A stretch of DNA of 64,000 bases from contig CALNXQ010000003.1 of assembly GCA_942490535.1 (NCBI GenBank), positions 1,077,259 to 1,141,258 on the forward strand, written 5' to 3'. Under the pieces are notes generated by a model. That model saw only the letters and a list, made by a program, of their open reading frames with translations, was not told the origin of the DNA and did not search any database. A program made the position numbers and the translations under genes. Numbering within the stretch: the first letter of the stretch is position 1; each line of letters opens with the position of its first letter. Below, one piece after another: positions 26,897 through 35,589 of the stretch. The stretch is from JAEINY01 sp942490535. GTDB taxonomy: Bacteria; Bacteroidota; Bacteroidia; Bacteroidales; Marinilabiliaceae.

Positions 26897-27568
26897 ATGT
26901 CAAAATATACCCGAATAGAAGTTTTTCAGACCATGCAAAAAACAGGTGTGGTGCCGGTTTTTTATCATACAGACTTGGAGGTTTGTAAAGCTGTAGTGAA
27001 GGCTTGCTTCGACGGTGGAATCCGTGTTTTTGAGTTCGTAAATCGTGGGGACTTCGCCCATGAATTATTTAGCGAATTAAATAAATATGCGCTCCATGAA
27101 TTACCCGGCATGATGCTGGGAGCCGGTTCCATCGTAGAAGAAGCCACTGCAGCGCTGTACATTCAGGCCGGTGCCAACTTCATCGTCTCGCCCTTACTAA
27201 ACGAAAACATGGCGCGCATCTGTAACCGTCGTAAGATTCTTTGGTCGCCCGGCTGTGGCACCATTTCGGAAATTGGCAAAGCCGAAGAGCTGGGAGCCGA
27301 GTTAGTGAAAGTATTCCCAGCCTCCGAAGTGGGCGGCCCCTCCTTTATCAAGGCCGTGAAAGCTCCCTGCCCCTGGACCAACATTATGCCCACAGGAGGC
27401 GTCACCACTGAAAAAGAAAACCTTCAGAAATGGTTCGATGCCGGTGTTACCTGTGTGGGAATGGGTTCCAACCTCTTCCCCAAAACCATCATGGAAGCTA
27501 AAAATTGGGAAGCACTCAAGAACAACGTAAAGGCACTCATGTCCACCATTCAATCTGTGCGCAAATAA
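26897..27568 (+). CDS. eda: 2-dehydro-3-deoxyphosphogluconate (KDPG) aldolase
   Basis: 223 residues, a single TIM barrel of class I aldolase. GVVPVFYHTDLEVCKAVVKACFDGGIRVFEFVNRG holds the conserved active-site Glu/Arg region. LGAGSI, FIVSPLLNENM and LVKVFPAS (Schiff-base Lys) follow, and the phosphate loop is NIMPTGGVT with VGMGSNLF near the end. It splits KDPG into pyruvate and glyceraldehyde-3-phosphate, ending the pathway encoded here. The stop codon overlaps the next start (TAATG). Confidence 0.94.
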   Translation: MSKYTRIEVFQTMQKTGVVPVFYHTDLEVCKAVVKACFDGGIRVFEFVNRGDFAHELFSELNKYALHELPGMMLGAGSIVEEATAALYIQAGANFIVSPLLNENMARICNRRKILWSPGCGTISEIGKAEELGAELVKVFPASEVGGPSFIKAVKAPCPWTNIMPTGGVTTEKENLQKWFDAGVTCVGMGSNLFPKTIMEAKNWEALKNNVKALMSTIQSVRK

Positions 27569-28416
27569 TGATGACCAATCAACTGAATTTAAAAAACAAA
27601 GTGGCGGTGGTAACCGGTGGTGCAGGCGTTCTCTGCTCCACCATGGCCCACAGCCTGGCAGCCCAAGGCGTTCAGGTTGCCGTTTTGGATCTGAACCAGG
27701 AAGCCGCAATTGCCGTGGCTGAAGAATTGACTAAAACGTATGGTGTAGCCGCCATCGGTCTATCGGCAAACGTACTGAATAAGGCATCACTGGAGGACGC
27801 ACGTACCATTATCCATGAGAAACTGGGCACCGTGGATTACCTGGTGAATGGAGCCGGCGGCAATGCGGCCTCAGCCACTACACAAGCCGAACTCCTCACC
27901 GAAGACAAACTGGATAGCCTGGAAGATACATTCTTTGGCTTACAGATGGAAGGCTTCGACAAGGTATTCGCCCTCAATTTCCAGGGTACGCTTCTGCCAT
28001 CGATGGTATTTGCCCGCGATATGCTGGATAAAAAAGAAGGATCCATCATCAACATATCGTCCATGAACGGTGACCGTCCATTGACCAAGATTCCGGCTTA
28101 TTCGGCAGCTAAGGCGGCCATCAACAATTTCACCCAATGGCTGGCCGTGCATTTTGCCCAAACCGGCATCCGCGTCAATGCCATTGCACCCGGATTTCTA
28201 CTCACCAATCAGAACCGTTTTCTATTGGTGGATGAGCAAACAGGTGAAGCCACCCCACGCGGTGAAAAGATCATCAACAACACTCCTATGGGCCGCTATG
28301 GCGAACCCGAAGAACTGACCGGCACACTATTGTATCTGCTGTCGGATTGGGCCAAATTTGTGACTGGCGTGGTGATTCCGGTGGATGGCGGTTTTTCAGC
28401 CTATAGCGGCGTTTAA
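27568..28416 (+). CDS. SDR-family D-mannonate oxidoreductase (fructuronate reductase)
   Basis: 282 residues from the ATG overlapping the aldolase stop (TAATG); a second ATG follows directly at 27571. The frame extends upstream inside eda, but no start there is reasonable. It is a short-chain dehydrogenase with TGGAGVLCSTMAHSLA as cofactor loop, NGAGGNAASAT in place of NNAG, catalytic Ser in NISSMNGDRP, YSAAKAAINNF and C-terminal VIPVDGGFSAYSGV. This type reduces fructuronate to mannonate with NAD(P)H and substitutes for the unrelated UxuB. Its place between the KDPG aldolase and uxuA fits. A tagaturonate reductase role is possible but no altronate dehydratase gene is seen. Confidence 0.88.
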   Translation: MMTNQLNLKNKVAVVTGGAGVLCSTMAHSLAAQGVQVAVLDLNQEAAIAVAEELTKTYGVAAIGLSANVLNKASLEDARTIIHEKLGTVDYLVNGAGGNAASATTQAELLTEDKLDSLEDTFFGLQMEGFDKVFALNFQGTLLPSMVFARDMLDKKEGSIINISSMNGDRPLTKIPAYSAAKAAINNFTQWLAVHFAQTGIRVNAIAPGFLLTNQNRFLLVDEQTGEATPRGEKIINNTPMGRYGEPEELTGTLLYLLSDWAKFVTGVVIPVDGGFSAYSGV

Positions 28417-28480
28417 TCGCAATGATACATTATTAATGTCTACACATCTAATTAATCATTAACAACTAATAATTAGAAAG

Positions 28481-29668
28481 ATGGTTGAACAAACCTGGCG
28501 ATGGTACGGTCCCAATGACCGCATATCGCTTCAAGATATCAGACAAACGGGTGCCACAGGGATTGTAACGGCACTTCATCACATCCCCAACGGCGAGGTG
28601 TGGCCGGTGGATGAAATCCGCCAGCGCAAAGCCATCATTGAAGCAGCCGGATTAACCTGGTCGGTGGTGGAAAGCGTGCCCGTGCACGAGGACATCAAAA
28701 AACAGACCGGCCAATGGCAGGTTTACATCGCCAACTACCAGGAAACCATTCATAACCTGGGCCAATGTGGTATTGAAACCATTTGTTACAACTTCATGCC
28801 GGTATTGGATTGGTCGCGCACCAATTTGAACAAAGCCTTTGACGACGGGTCTTTGGCCCTTATCTATGAACAGAAGGTACTGGCGGCATTTGACTTGTTT
28901 ATCTTAAAGCGTCCGGGCGCTGAAAAAGACTATCCTGAAACGGTGCGAAAAGAGGCGGAAGCCTACTTCCAGGCAATGGATGCCGATCAGATTGAAAAGC
29001 TGACCAACACCATCATCAAAGGATTACCCGGAGCCGAGGAGAGTTATTCGCTGGAACAGTTTCAGCAGGTACTGGACAGCTATCACCACATTGATGAAAA
29101 AACGCTTCAGAAACACTTACTGGATTTCCTCAATGCCATTATTCCGGTGGCTGAAACAGCAGGTGTGCGCATGGCCATCCATCCGGATGATCCACCCTGG
29201 GGCTTGTTTGGCCTGCCACGTGTGGTGAGTACGCTGGAAGATGCGCTAACCATCACCCAAACCATCGATTCCATTTCCAACGGCATCACCCTCTGCACCG
29301 GATCATTTGGGGCGGGTCACTTCAATAATCTATCCGAAATGGCCAAAGAATTGGCGCCCCGCATTAACTTCGCCCACTTACGCAATGTAAAGCGCGATAC
29401 CGACTACAACTTCCGTGAGGATTACCTGTTCGAAGGCGATGTGGATATCTATGCCGTGTTAAAAGCGATTGTGGAAGAAGAAGAACGCCGCAAAAAAGAA
29501 GGCCGTAAGGATTTCTCCATTCCGGTCCGTCCCGATCACGGTAACCAGATGCTGGGTGACATCGGTCAGGATAACAACCCGGGTTACTCGCTCTATGGCC
29601 GCATGAAAGGCTTGGCCGAGATACGCGGGTTGGAACTGGGTATTCGTCGGAGCCTATTAAATGATTAG
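28481..29668 (+). CDS. uxuA: mannonate dehydratase (UxuA)
   Basis: 395 residues, the family's usual length. It starts MVEQTWRWYGPNDRISLQDIRQTGATGIVTALHHIPNGEVW. Metal and substrate residues are in CYNFMPVLDWSRT, MAIHPDDPPWGLFGLPRVVST, TLCTGSFGAGHFN, FAHLRNVKRD and IPVRPDHGNQMLGD. It dehydrates D-mannonate to KDG, which KdgK then phosphorylates. It follows the SDR gene by 64 nt of AT-rich sequence and precedes the TRAP transporter genes by 55 nt. Confidence 0.97.
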   Translation: MVEQTWRWYGPNDRISLQDIRQTGATGIVTALHHIPNGEVWPVDEIRQRKAIIEAAGLTWSVVESVPVHEDIKKQTGQWQVYIANYQETIHNLGQCGIETICYNFMPVLDWSRTNLNKAFDDGSLALIYEQKVLAAFDLFILKRPGAEKDYPETVRKEAEAYFQAMDADQIEKLTNTIIKGLPGAEESYSLEQFQQVLDSYHHIDEKTLQKHLLDFLNAIIPVAETAGVRMAIHPDDPPWGLFGLPRVVSTLEDALTITQTIDSISNGITLCTGSFGAGHFNNLSEMAKELAPRINFAHLRNVKRDTDYNFREDYLFEGDVDIYAVLKAIVEEEERRKKEGRKDFSIPVRPDHGNQMLGDIGQDNNPGYSLYGRMKGLAEIRGLELGIRRSLLND

Positions 29669-29723
29669 TTATTAATTATCAATGATTGATTCATCTAATC
29701 ACCATTGACCATTAAATAGTAAA

Positions 29724-30707
29724 ATGAAAATATCCTTTAATTCATGTTTATTGTTAGGCAGCCTGCTCCTCCTGCTGGGAGCTTGCCGCCCAAGCAGCGA
29801 GCACAAAGTACTCAAGCTGGCCCACGGGCTGGACCCATCGCACCCGGTTCACAAAGCCATGGTCTTCATGGGTGAAAAGCTAAACGAAAAATCCAAGGGG
29901 CAAATGACCCTGGAAATATACCCAAGTGGTCAGCTCGGATCGGAACAGCAGTGCGTTGAATTACTGCAAATAGGCAGTCTGGCCATTACCAAAGTATCAG
30001 CCGCCGTGATGGAAGGATTTACAAATAACTACCAGGTATTGGGCTTGCCGTATGTATTCCGATCCAAAGAACATGCTTTTAAAGTTCTGGATGGCGCCAT
30101 CGGTGAAGAATTACTCACCTCTACCGAACCCTTCAACATTCGTGGGCTGTGTTTTTACGATGCCGGGGCCCGCAGTTTTTACACCCTTAATCAGCCGATA
30201 GAAAAACCGGAGGACTTGAAAGGGCTGAAGATCCGGGTGATGAAAAGCCAAACAGCCATGAATCTGGTCAGTGCCATGGGCGGATCCCCTACGCCTATTT
30301 CCTGGGGTGAACTCTACACCGCGCTTCAGAGTGGGGTGGTCGATGGAGCCGAAAACAACCCACCCAGCTTCTACACCTCTCACCATTACGAAGTCTGTAA
30401 ACATTATGCCATCAACGAACACACCCGTGTACCCGATGTTTTGATCATCAGCACGGTAGTGTGGAACAAGTTGGATGATCAGCAAAAAGAGTGGTTGCAA
30501 GCAGCTGCCACCGAATCGGTGAACGAACAACGTCAGCTTTGGGCCGCTTCGGAGCAGGAATCGCTGGAAAAAGTAAAGGAAGCGGGAGTTCAAATCACCT
30601 ATCCCAACAAAGAACCTTTTGCTGAAAAAGTACAAGCCATGCTGGACGCCTACCAGGATCAGCCCGTATTGTATGACTTGATTCAACGCATTCAATCTAC
30701 TCATTAA
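29724..30707 (+). CDS. dctP: TRAP transporter substrate-binding lipoprotein (DctP)
   Basis: 327 residues. The signal MKISFNSCLLLGSLLLLLGACRP has lipobox LLGAC, so the protein is anchored rather than free in the periplasm. DctP features are LKLAHGLDPSHPVHKAMVFMGEKLNEKSKGQMTLEIYPSGQLGSEQQ, AGARSFYTLNQPIEKPEDLKGLKIRVMKSQTAM (with the carboxylate-binding Arg) and ALQSGVVDGAENNPPSFY. It delivers an organic acid to the DctQM permease, and the surrounding genes make glucuronate or galacturonate the probable ligand. Confidence 0.94.
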   Translation: MKISFNSCLLLGSLLLLLGACRPSSEHKVLKLAHGLDPSHPVHKAMVFMGEKLNEKSKGQMTLEIYPSGQLGSEQQCVELLQIGSLAITKVSAAVMEGFTNNYQVLGLPYVFRSKEHAFKVLDGAIGEELLTSTEPFNIRGLCFYDAGARSFYTLNQPIEKPEDLKGLKIRVMKSQTAMNLVSAMGGSPTPISWGELYTALQSGVVDGAENNPPSFYTSHHYEVCKHYAINEHTRVPDVLIISTVVWNKLDDQQKEWLQAAATESVNEQRQLWAASEQESLEKVKEAGVQITYPNKEPFAEKVQAMLDAYQDQPVLYDLIQRIQSTH

Positions 30708-30718
30708 GGATCTTACCA

Positions 30719-31192
30719 ATGAAACTAAAATACAAAATTGATAAACTATTAGAAAAGGTACTCATTGTGCTGATGAGTCTTCTGGTGGTGGATGTCCTCT
30801 GGCAGGTACTCAGCCGTTACATTCTTTCCGCTCCCAGTTCGTTTACCGATGAGCTGGCGGGCTTTTTACTTATCTGGGTGGGTGTATTGGGCGCCGCATA
30901 TGTGGCCGGTCAAAAGCAACACCTGGCCATTGATCTGTTGCTGCAAAAATCATCAGCCGCCCACCAAAAACGTCTGTTGATCTTTATCAATTGCTGCGTC
31001 GCGTTATTTGCTTTAAGCGTGATGGTGGTAGGCGGCACCTGGCTGGTGGCTACCCGCTTTCAATTCAACGTGAGTTCAGCCGCTCTTCAGTTGCCCCTGG
31101 GCTATGTATACCTTGTGCTCCCCATCAGCGGCTTGCTGATTCTGTATTATTCAATCGTTTTTATCATCAAACCAGAAGGAGGAAGTAACTAA
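30719..31192 (+). CDS. dctQ: TRAP transporter small membrane subunit (DctQ)
   Basis: 157 residues with four membrane helices (about 15-35, 48-68, 88-110, 128-148). SRYILSAPSSFTDELAGFLLIWVGVLGAAYVAGQKQHLAIDLL is the DctQ core motif, with the conserved acidic residue in the DELA segment. It pairs with DctM to form the sodium-driven permease. It starts 11 nt after dctP and its stop overlaps the dctM start (TAATG). Confidence 0.93.
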   Translation: MKLKYKIDKLLEKVLIVLMSLLVVDVLWQVLSRYILSAPSSFTDELAGFLLIWVGVLGAAYVAGQKQHLAIDLLLQKSSAAHQKRLLIFINCCVALFALSVMVVGGTWLVATRFQFNVSSAALQLPLGYVYLVLPISGLLILYYSIVFIIKPEGGSN

Positions 31193-32652
31193 TGGAATAT
31201 TTTGGAATTATTGTACTGGTGGTCTCCTTTCTACTATTGCTGGTGAGCGGGGTGCCCATTGCGTTCAGCATTGGGATATCGGGTATCCTCACCATGCTGG
31301 TGAGCATTGATTCACTGCCGGCTGTGACCACCTTTGCGCAACGCATGGCAACCGGCCTGGACAGTTTTGCGCTGTTGGCCATCCCCTTTTTCATATTGGC
31401 CGGAAACATCATGAACCGCGGTGGAATCGCCGTACGGCTCATTAATCTGGCCCGCATCATGGTGGGACGCTGGCCGGCGGGACTGGCATTTGTAAATGTA
31501 TTTGCCAACATGTTGTTTGGAGCCATCTCCGGATCGGCTGCCGCCTCAGCTTCGGCCATTGGCTCCATCATGGGACCGGAAATGAAGAAAGAGGGCTATA
31601 ACGACAATTTCAGTGCAGCTGTTAACATCGCTTCAGCCACTACCGGCTTATCCATTCCGCCCAGTAACATCCTCATCGTTTATTCGCTGGCCAGTGGTGG
31701 TGCTTCCATCACAGCTTTATTCTTGGCAGGTTACGTTCCTGGCATCCTCACAGGTGTTGCCATCATGCTGATGGCCATGAGTATGATGATCTACCAAAGC
31801 AAAGGCTTTAAGGCAGTCGCCCTGGCCCTGCTAAAAGTGTTTACCGGTGCTGCCGCACTTTTTCTTGCCGCTGTGACCTTAAAGAGTATAAAAGGAAGTT
31901 CTCAATTGTACTTTACCATATCGCTGTCAGTGCTGATCCTGGGATCCGCAGCCTATATTGCCTACACACTTCGAAATCGGGGGGCCGGGGTGAAACGCGG
32001 CTTGAAGATACTGTGGGACGCAGTGCCCAGCTTACTTTTGCTGATCATTGTGATTGGCGGTATTGTGGCCGGCTTCTTCACGGCCACTGAAGCTTCGGCA
32101 GTCGCTGTGTTATATGCACTGATACTGGCCTTACTCTACCGCGAGATGACCGTTAAAGACCTGCCGGACATCATCCTTCATTCCGTCAAGACCACTGCCA
32201 TCGTATTATTATTGGTGGCTACCTGCATCGGGCTATCGTGGATCATGGCCTATGAGAACATCCCGCAAAATGTGAGCTCCGGTTTGTTGGGCATCAGCGA
32301 TAATCCAATCATCATTCTCTTGCTCATTAACCTGATTTTATTGTTTGTGGGTGTGTTTATGGACATGACACCAGCGGTATTGATCTTTACGCCCATCTTT
32401 TTACCCATTGTGACCAGCATGGGCATTGATCCCATCCATTTTGGCATCATCATGGTCTTGAACCTGAGTGTAGGATTGTGCACACCACCGGTGGGATCGG
32501 TATTGTTCATCGGCTGTAGTGTGGCCAATGTGAAAATCGAAAAAGTAATCAAACCTTTACTCCCCATGTTTGTAGCCATGATTGTTTGCCTGATGTTGGT
32601 GACCTACCTGCCACAAATAAGCATGTGGTTACCGGGTGTGTTTGGGTTTTAA
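31192..32652 (+). CDS. dctM: TRAP transporter large permease subunit (DctM)
   Basis: 486 residues, mostly membrane helices, about twelve. Family motifs include LLLVSGVPIAFSIGISG, PFFILAGNIMNRGGIAVRL, FANMLFGAISGSAAASASAIGSIMGPEMKKEGYN, ATTGLSIPPSNILIVYSLASGG, FFTATEASAVAVLYAL and FGIIMVLNLSVGLCTPPVGSVLFIGCSVA. It carries the transport path for the uronate bound by DctP. A central segment (about 205-280) is longer than in short DctM proteins, as in some Bacteroidota members. It closes the transporter part of the operon. Confidence 0.95.
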   Translation: MEYFGIIVLVVSFLLLLVSGVPIAFSIGISGILTMLVSIDSLPAVTTFAQRMATGLDSFALLAIPFFILAGNIMNRGGIAVRLINLARIMVGRWPAGLAFVNVFANMLFGAISGSAAASASAIGSIMGPEMKKEGYNDNFSAAVNIASATTGLSIPPSNILIVYSLASGGASITALFLAGYVPGILTGVAIMLMAMSMMIYQSKGFKAVALALLKVFTGAAALFLAAVTLKSIKGSSQLYFTISLSVLILGSAAYIAYTLRNRGAGVKRGLKILWDAVPSLLLLIIVIGGIVAGFFTATEASAVAVLYALILALLYREMTVKDLPDIILHSVKTTAIVLLLVATCIGLSWIMAYENIPQNVSSGLLGISDNPIIILLLINLILLFVGVFMDMTPAVLIFTPIFLPIVTSMGIDPIHFGIIMVLNLSVGLCTPPVGSVLFIGCSVANVKIEKVIKPLLPMFVAMIVCLMLVTYLPQISMWLPGVFGF

Positions 32653-32674
32653 CCGAATTGCTTAGTACTTTTGT

Positions 32675-32723
32675 CGGCGTTACGCCGGGTACATATCACC
32701 CCCAGGCTTAAGCCTGGGGTGAT
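32675..32723. repeat. strong palindromes between dctM and the second lacI
   Basis: CGGCG-TTA-CGCCG is followed by ATCACCCCCAGGCTTA meeting AGCCTGGGGTGAT, a 13-bp near-perfect inverted repeat. It belongs to the short-palindrome family seen at 39962-40018 and elsewhere. It has no T run, so a terminator is not obvious. It could also affect the regulator gene that begins 21 nt later. Confidence 0.55.
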
Positions 32724-32743
32724 GACATCCCATTAAATGAGTT

Positions 32744-33793
32744 ATGAAAAGAGTCCGAATTAAAGATATAGCTGAAAAGGCTGGCGTGTCCATTGGCACC
32801 GTAGACCGGGTCTTGCACAAGCGGGGCGAGGTGAAAGCCGAAACCCGCGAACTGGTGACCCGCATCGCCAAGGAGATGGACTATCAGCCCAACCTGGTGG
32901 CACGGGCGCTGACCGCCAAACAGCAATTTAAATTTGCTGCCCTCTTGCCGCAGGCCCAGGATGAAAACGTGTTTTGGTCCAAACATCCCGAAGGTATCAA
33001 CCAGGCTATTAAACAGCTGGAAGCCTTCCGGGTGGGAATGGACTATTACTATTTTGAGTTGCAAAACGAAGCCGAATTTAACCGGATGGCACAAGAGATG
33101 CTGGCCCAGCAGCCCGATGGGGTCATTCTGGCACCCATCCTCCGCAAAGAATCGGCCGCCCTGTGCGAGCAGCTGGATCTATTATCCATTCCCTATGTCT
33201 TTATCGACACCTATATTGACCATACCAATTGCCTTTCGTTCATTGGTGAAGATGCCTACCAGAGTGGGCGGGTAGCGGCCAGCCTCATTGATTTTGGTTT
33301 GGACGTGGACAAGGATATCCTCATTGTGAACCTGACCAAGGACATCGAAAACACCCTGCATCTCACCGAACGCAACCAAGGTTTCCAGAGTTATTTTCTG
33401 GATGCCGGCCGAAATGAAGGCTTGCGAATCAGTGTGGAAATCCCTTCGAGCGACAGTAATACGGTGAATGAAAAGATGGATCGCATCTTAAAAAACAACG
33501 CCAACATTGGCGCCATACTGGTGTCCAGTGCTAAAACCCACGTGATTGCCCGTTACCTGGAAAAACACCAAATCTATCACATCACATTGGTGGGCTACGA
33601 AGTCACTACCAAAAACCTGTTATACATGAAACGCGGTGGCATTAAATTCCTCATTGGCCAACGTCCGGTGGAACAAGGAGAAAAAGCGGTTCAAAAACTA
33701 TACGCCTACCTGGCAGCCAATACCATTCCCGAAAAGAAAGAATTTCAAAACATCGATATTTTGAATGCGGAGAACATTGATATGTATCATTAA
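32744..33793 (+). CDS. LacI-family transcriptional regulator at the end of the uronate/TRAP operon
   Basis: 349 residues. The helix-turn-helix is VRIKDIAEKAGVSIGTVDRVLHKRGEVKAETRELV with hinge YQPNLVARALTAKQ. The sensor domain is of the ribose/allose-binding-protein type (KFAALLPQAQDENVFWSKHPEGINQAIKQLEAF, GVILAPILRKES, LSFIGEDAYQSGRVAASLIDFG, LVGYEVTTKNLLYMKRGGIKFLIGQRPVEQG). It is only distantly similar to the regulator at 22881-23885. It probably senses a uronate or pathway intermediate and controls the rightward operon. Target sites are not certain; the CCGTTAACGG palindrome before uxaC is one candidate. Confidence 0.92.
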   Translation: MKRVRIKDIAEKAGVSIGTVDRVLHKRGEVKAETRELVTRIAKEMDYQPNLVARALTAKQQFKFAALLPQAQDENVFWSKHPEGINQAIKQLEAFRVGMDYYYFELQNEAEFNRMAQEMLAQQPDGVILAPILRKESAALCEQLDLLSIPYVFIDTYIDHTNCLSFIGEDAYQSGRVAASLIDFGLDVDKDILIVNLTKDIENTLHLTERNQGFQSYFLDAGRNEGLRISVEIPSSDSNTVNEKMDRILKNNANIGAILVSSAKTHVIARYLEKHQIYHITLVGYEVTTKNLLYMKRGGIKFLIGQRPVEQGEKAVQKLYAYLAANTIPEKKEFQNIDILNAENIDMYH

Positions 33794-33808
33794 GGAAATC
33801 ACACAAAA

Positions 33809-33931
33809 AGTTGCAAGTTCCAGCAGTATGCACAAAGCACCAGTTGGAAAGTTACAAGTTGTAAGCGCTATGCCCTAAGCCCCTGTATCAAGTTGCAAGC
33901 TCTAGTTGCTAAGTACCTACATCTTCGTTTG
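33809..33931. repeat. 41-nt degenerate tandem repeat, about three copies
   Basis: AGTTGCAAGTTCCAG, AGTTACAAGTTGTAAG and AGTTGCAAGCTCTAG begin at 33809, 33850 and 33891, exactly 41 nt apart. Each is followed by a GCACAAAGC/GCCCTAAGC-like half. No frame spans it. The remaining spacer up to 34077 holds only the promoter candidate at 34010. Confidence 0.5.
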
Positions 33932-34009
33932 ATCACGAATCTTGATGCTTGAGTTTTGGTTATTGAATCTTGATTCGCAATACATCTATCTTAATAATTG
34001 AAATCTTCC

Positions 34010-34017
34010 TATATTTG
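34010..34017 (+). promoter_or_regulatory. candidate -7 promoter element of the YhcH-family gene
   Basis: TATATTTG matches the Bacteroidota -7 consensus TAnnTTTG exactly and lies 60 nt before the ATG. No clear -33 TTTG at 19-21 nt spacing was found. Confidence 0.4.
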
Positions 34018-34077
34018 TCATACAGATTTGACCAAACACCTGCATAAAAATCCTCAAAACCAAAAAACACTGATACC

Positions 34078-34554
34078 ATGGCTCTATTTGGAACGTTAGA
34101 CACATTACTGGAACAAAGTGAAATACTCCGCTTCCGCAAAGCGTTGGAGTTTCTTCAAAATGAAGATTTAGATACCGTCTTCAAACAAGTAAAACCCGGA
34201 AAAAACATTGAAGTAGATTTAATTGGACGGGATGTTTTTGCCATTTTCCAGACTTATGAAACCAAGCCTTTGGAAGAAGCGAAAATGGAGGGACACAAAC
34301 GCTACATTGACATCCAGTACATTCACAAAGGGACGGAACAGATCCTGGTAGCCCCCACCCATCGCATGGTGAAAGATGCGGAGTACAGCGAGGAGAATGA
34401 TGTATACTTCCCGCACACGGCTGATTATTCCTGCATCCGCCTCTCATCCGGTCTGGCTTGCATTCTGTATCCGGATGATCTGCATGCCCCGTGCATCAGT
34501 GTCGATGCCCCTTCCTTGGTGCAAAAAATTGTGATTAAGGTAGCCACTGAATAA
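34078..34554 (+). CDS. YhcH/YjgK/YiaL family protein (DUF386)
   Basis: 158 residues forming one double-stranded beta-helix domain. Family features are the N-terminal MALFGTLDTLL, KNIEVDLIGRDVFAIFQTYETKP, EGHKRYIDIQYIHKGTEQILVAPT, and SGLACILYPDDLHAPCI with His and Asp/Glu residues suited to metal binding. Relatives are linked to catabolism of sialic acid, diketogulonate and other acidic sugars, probably as mutarotase or epimerase-like enzymes, but the exact reaction is not settled. It stands alone after the uronate operon and faces the sulfatase gene. Confidence 0.9.
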   Translation: MALFGTLDTLLEQSEILRFRKALEFLQNEDLDTVFKQVKPGKNIEVDLIGRDVFAIFQTYETKPLEEAKMEGHKRYIDIQYIHKGTEQILVAPTHRMVKDAEYSEENDVYFPHTADYSCIRLSSGLACILYPDDLHAPCISVDAPSLVQKIVIKVATE

Positions 34555-34590
34555 GCTGGGGTAAACACACCTCATACTAAAACGGACATT

Positions 34591-34905
34591 TGATTCTCTC
34601 AACTGTCCGTCCACTCTTCTTTGATGCTACCTGAGGATAGCAATACCACCGGGCAGACGTCTTAACCATTCTTCACCGGTGACTTGGTGAGCTCCCGGAA
34701 GCGTTAAATGCAATCTGAAGATGCCAAAGTGAACAGCAAGTGGCGTTAAATGCAGATCACGGATTGCCAGGCACACTTCCTCTCTGACAAGGTGGCCGTC
34801 GCGGCTGACGAGGTGACAGTTAACGCGCCTTTGGTCTCCACTAAAGATGGCCAGACGCCCATTAAATACCATTCAGCATTGCTGAAGTATCGCTTGGCGC
34901 CATCA
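34591..34905. repeat. 21-nt phased degenerate array, fifteen units
   Basis: Cut into 21-nt blocks on the minus strand (boundaries at 34591 + 21n), fifteen blocks share columns: positions 8 and 13 are purines in 15 of 15, position 10 a pyrimidine in 14 of 15, position 7 C in 10, position 4 G in 9. The clearest partial copies, CATTTAACGC, recur exactly 42 nt apart (34703 and 34745). There are no indels. A minus-strand frame of 81 codons crosses part of it and shows heptads because 21 is seven codons, but it has no recognisable protein. The array lies between convergent genes (YhcH family and sulfatase). Confidence 0.65.
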
Positions 34906-35137
34906 TCCATCGGTCACCAACACTCCTTTCCCGACTGGCGAATAAACACCCCAAAAAAACCAGCTAAAAATGCGTGAATCGTCAGGTTCAGTTCCACCAC
35001 CCGACAAGGTCAACTGCGAAATTTATCGCAAGTAATCGTGTTTGTAGGCACAATTAACCTCAACACAGTCATTAATCCTGATGAGTATATTCCAAAGACT
35101 CTGTCATAATCAGCTCATGAATATTGCATAAACAACT

Positions 35138-35420
35138 CAACCCATCTCAGGGTTGTGCATTCATACTGCCAATACCATGGATTGTTACCCATGGCCAATA
35201 GAGTTGAATTGCTTTGCGGGTTCCTTGCTGCAGACCCATCCAAAAGGGATGAAACAGCAAGGCTCAATCATAGTTAAAGGTTGGTTTATTCAACCACTCC
35301 GGGTGGTGATGTATTTGTTTTTTATACCGCGGGTTTAGCTTCGCTGATTTTCAATTCAACCGTGGCTATTAAGGTTCAATCCTTTCAGGATTATTCTTTG
35401 ACAACCACGAAGTGGTTTAA
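35138..35420. repeat. cluster of short palindromes in the YhcH-sulfatase gap
   Basis: CAACCC-ATCTCA-GGGTTG, CCATGG-ATTGTTAC-CCATGG, ACCAC-TCCGG-GTGGT, AATCCT-TTC-AGGATT and AACCAC-GAA-GTGGTT lie in order, 20-110 nt apart, with no open frame. The order (a CCATGG or CCGTGG pair, then a CTTTGCGG-type element, then a TTCAGG-type element) resembles 57983-58160. The stretch 34906-35137 between the 21-nt array and this cluster shows nothing recognisable. Confidence 0.6.
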
Positions 35421-35504
35421 TATGAATACCAGTTACAGACGGTGCTTGTCCCTCATGGCTCCGACTTTTACCTACAAACCCACTACCCACTAAAAGGTCT
35501 ATAC

Positions 35505-35569
35505 AAAACCAAGGCACCTGGTGCTTTTAAACTGATTGATCCAAATTCAAGCGGACCACCTTGGTTTTT
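35505..35569 (-). terminator. terminator after the sulfatase gene
   Basis: AAAACCAAGG and CCTTGGTTTTT pair over 10 bp around a 44-nt loop that carries an inner AGCACC/GGTGCT hairpin. Read leftwards it ends in TTTTG and starts about 20 nt after the sulfatase stop. Confidence 0.6.
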
Positions 35570-35589
35570 CCTGCCATATCTACCACTAA

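Noticed and set aside
34627..34872. 81-codon minus-strand frame with heptad-like pattern (HL every seven residues)
   Set aside because: It lies inside the 21-nt array; any frame through a 21-nt repeat gives heptads. No known protein, no ribosome site, and it covers only part of the array.
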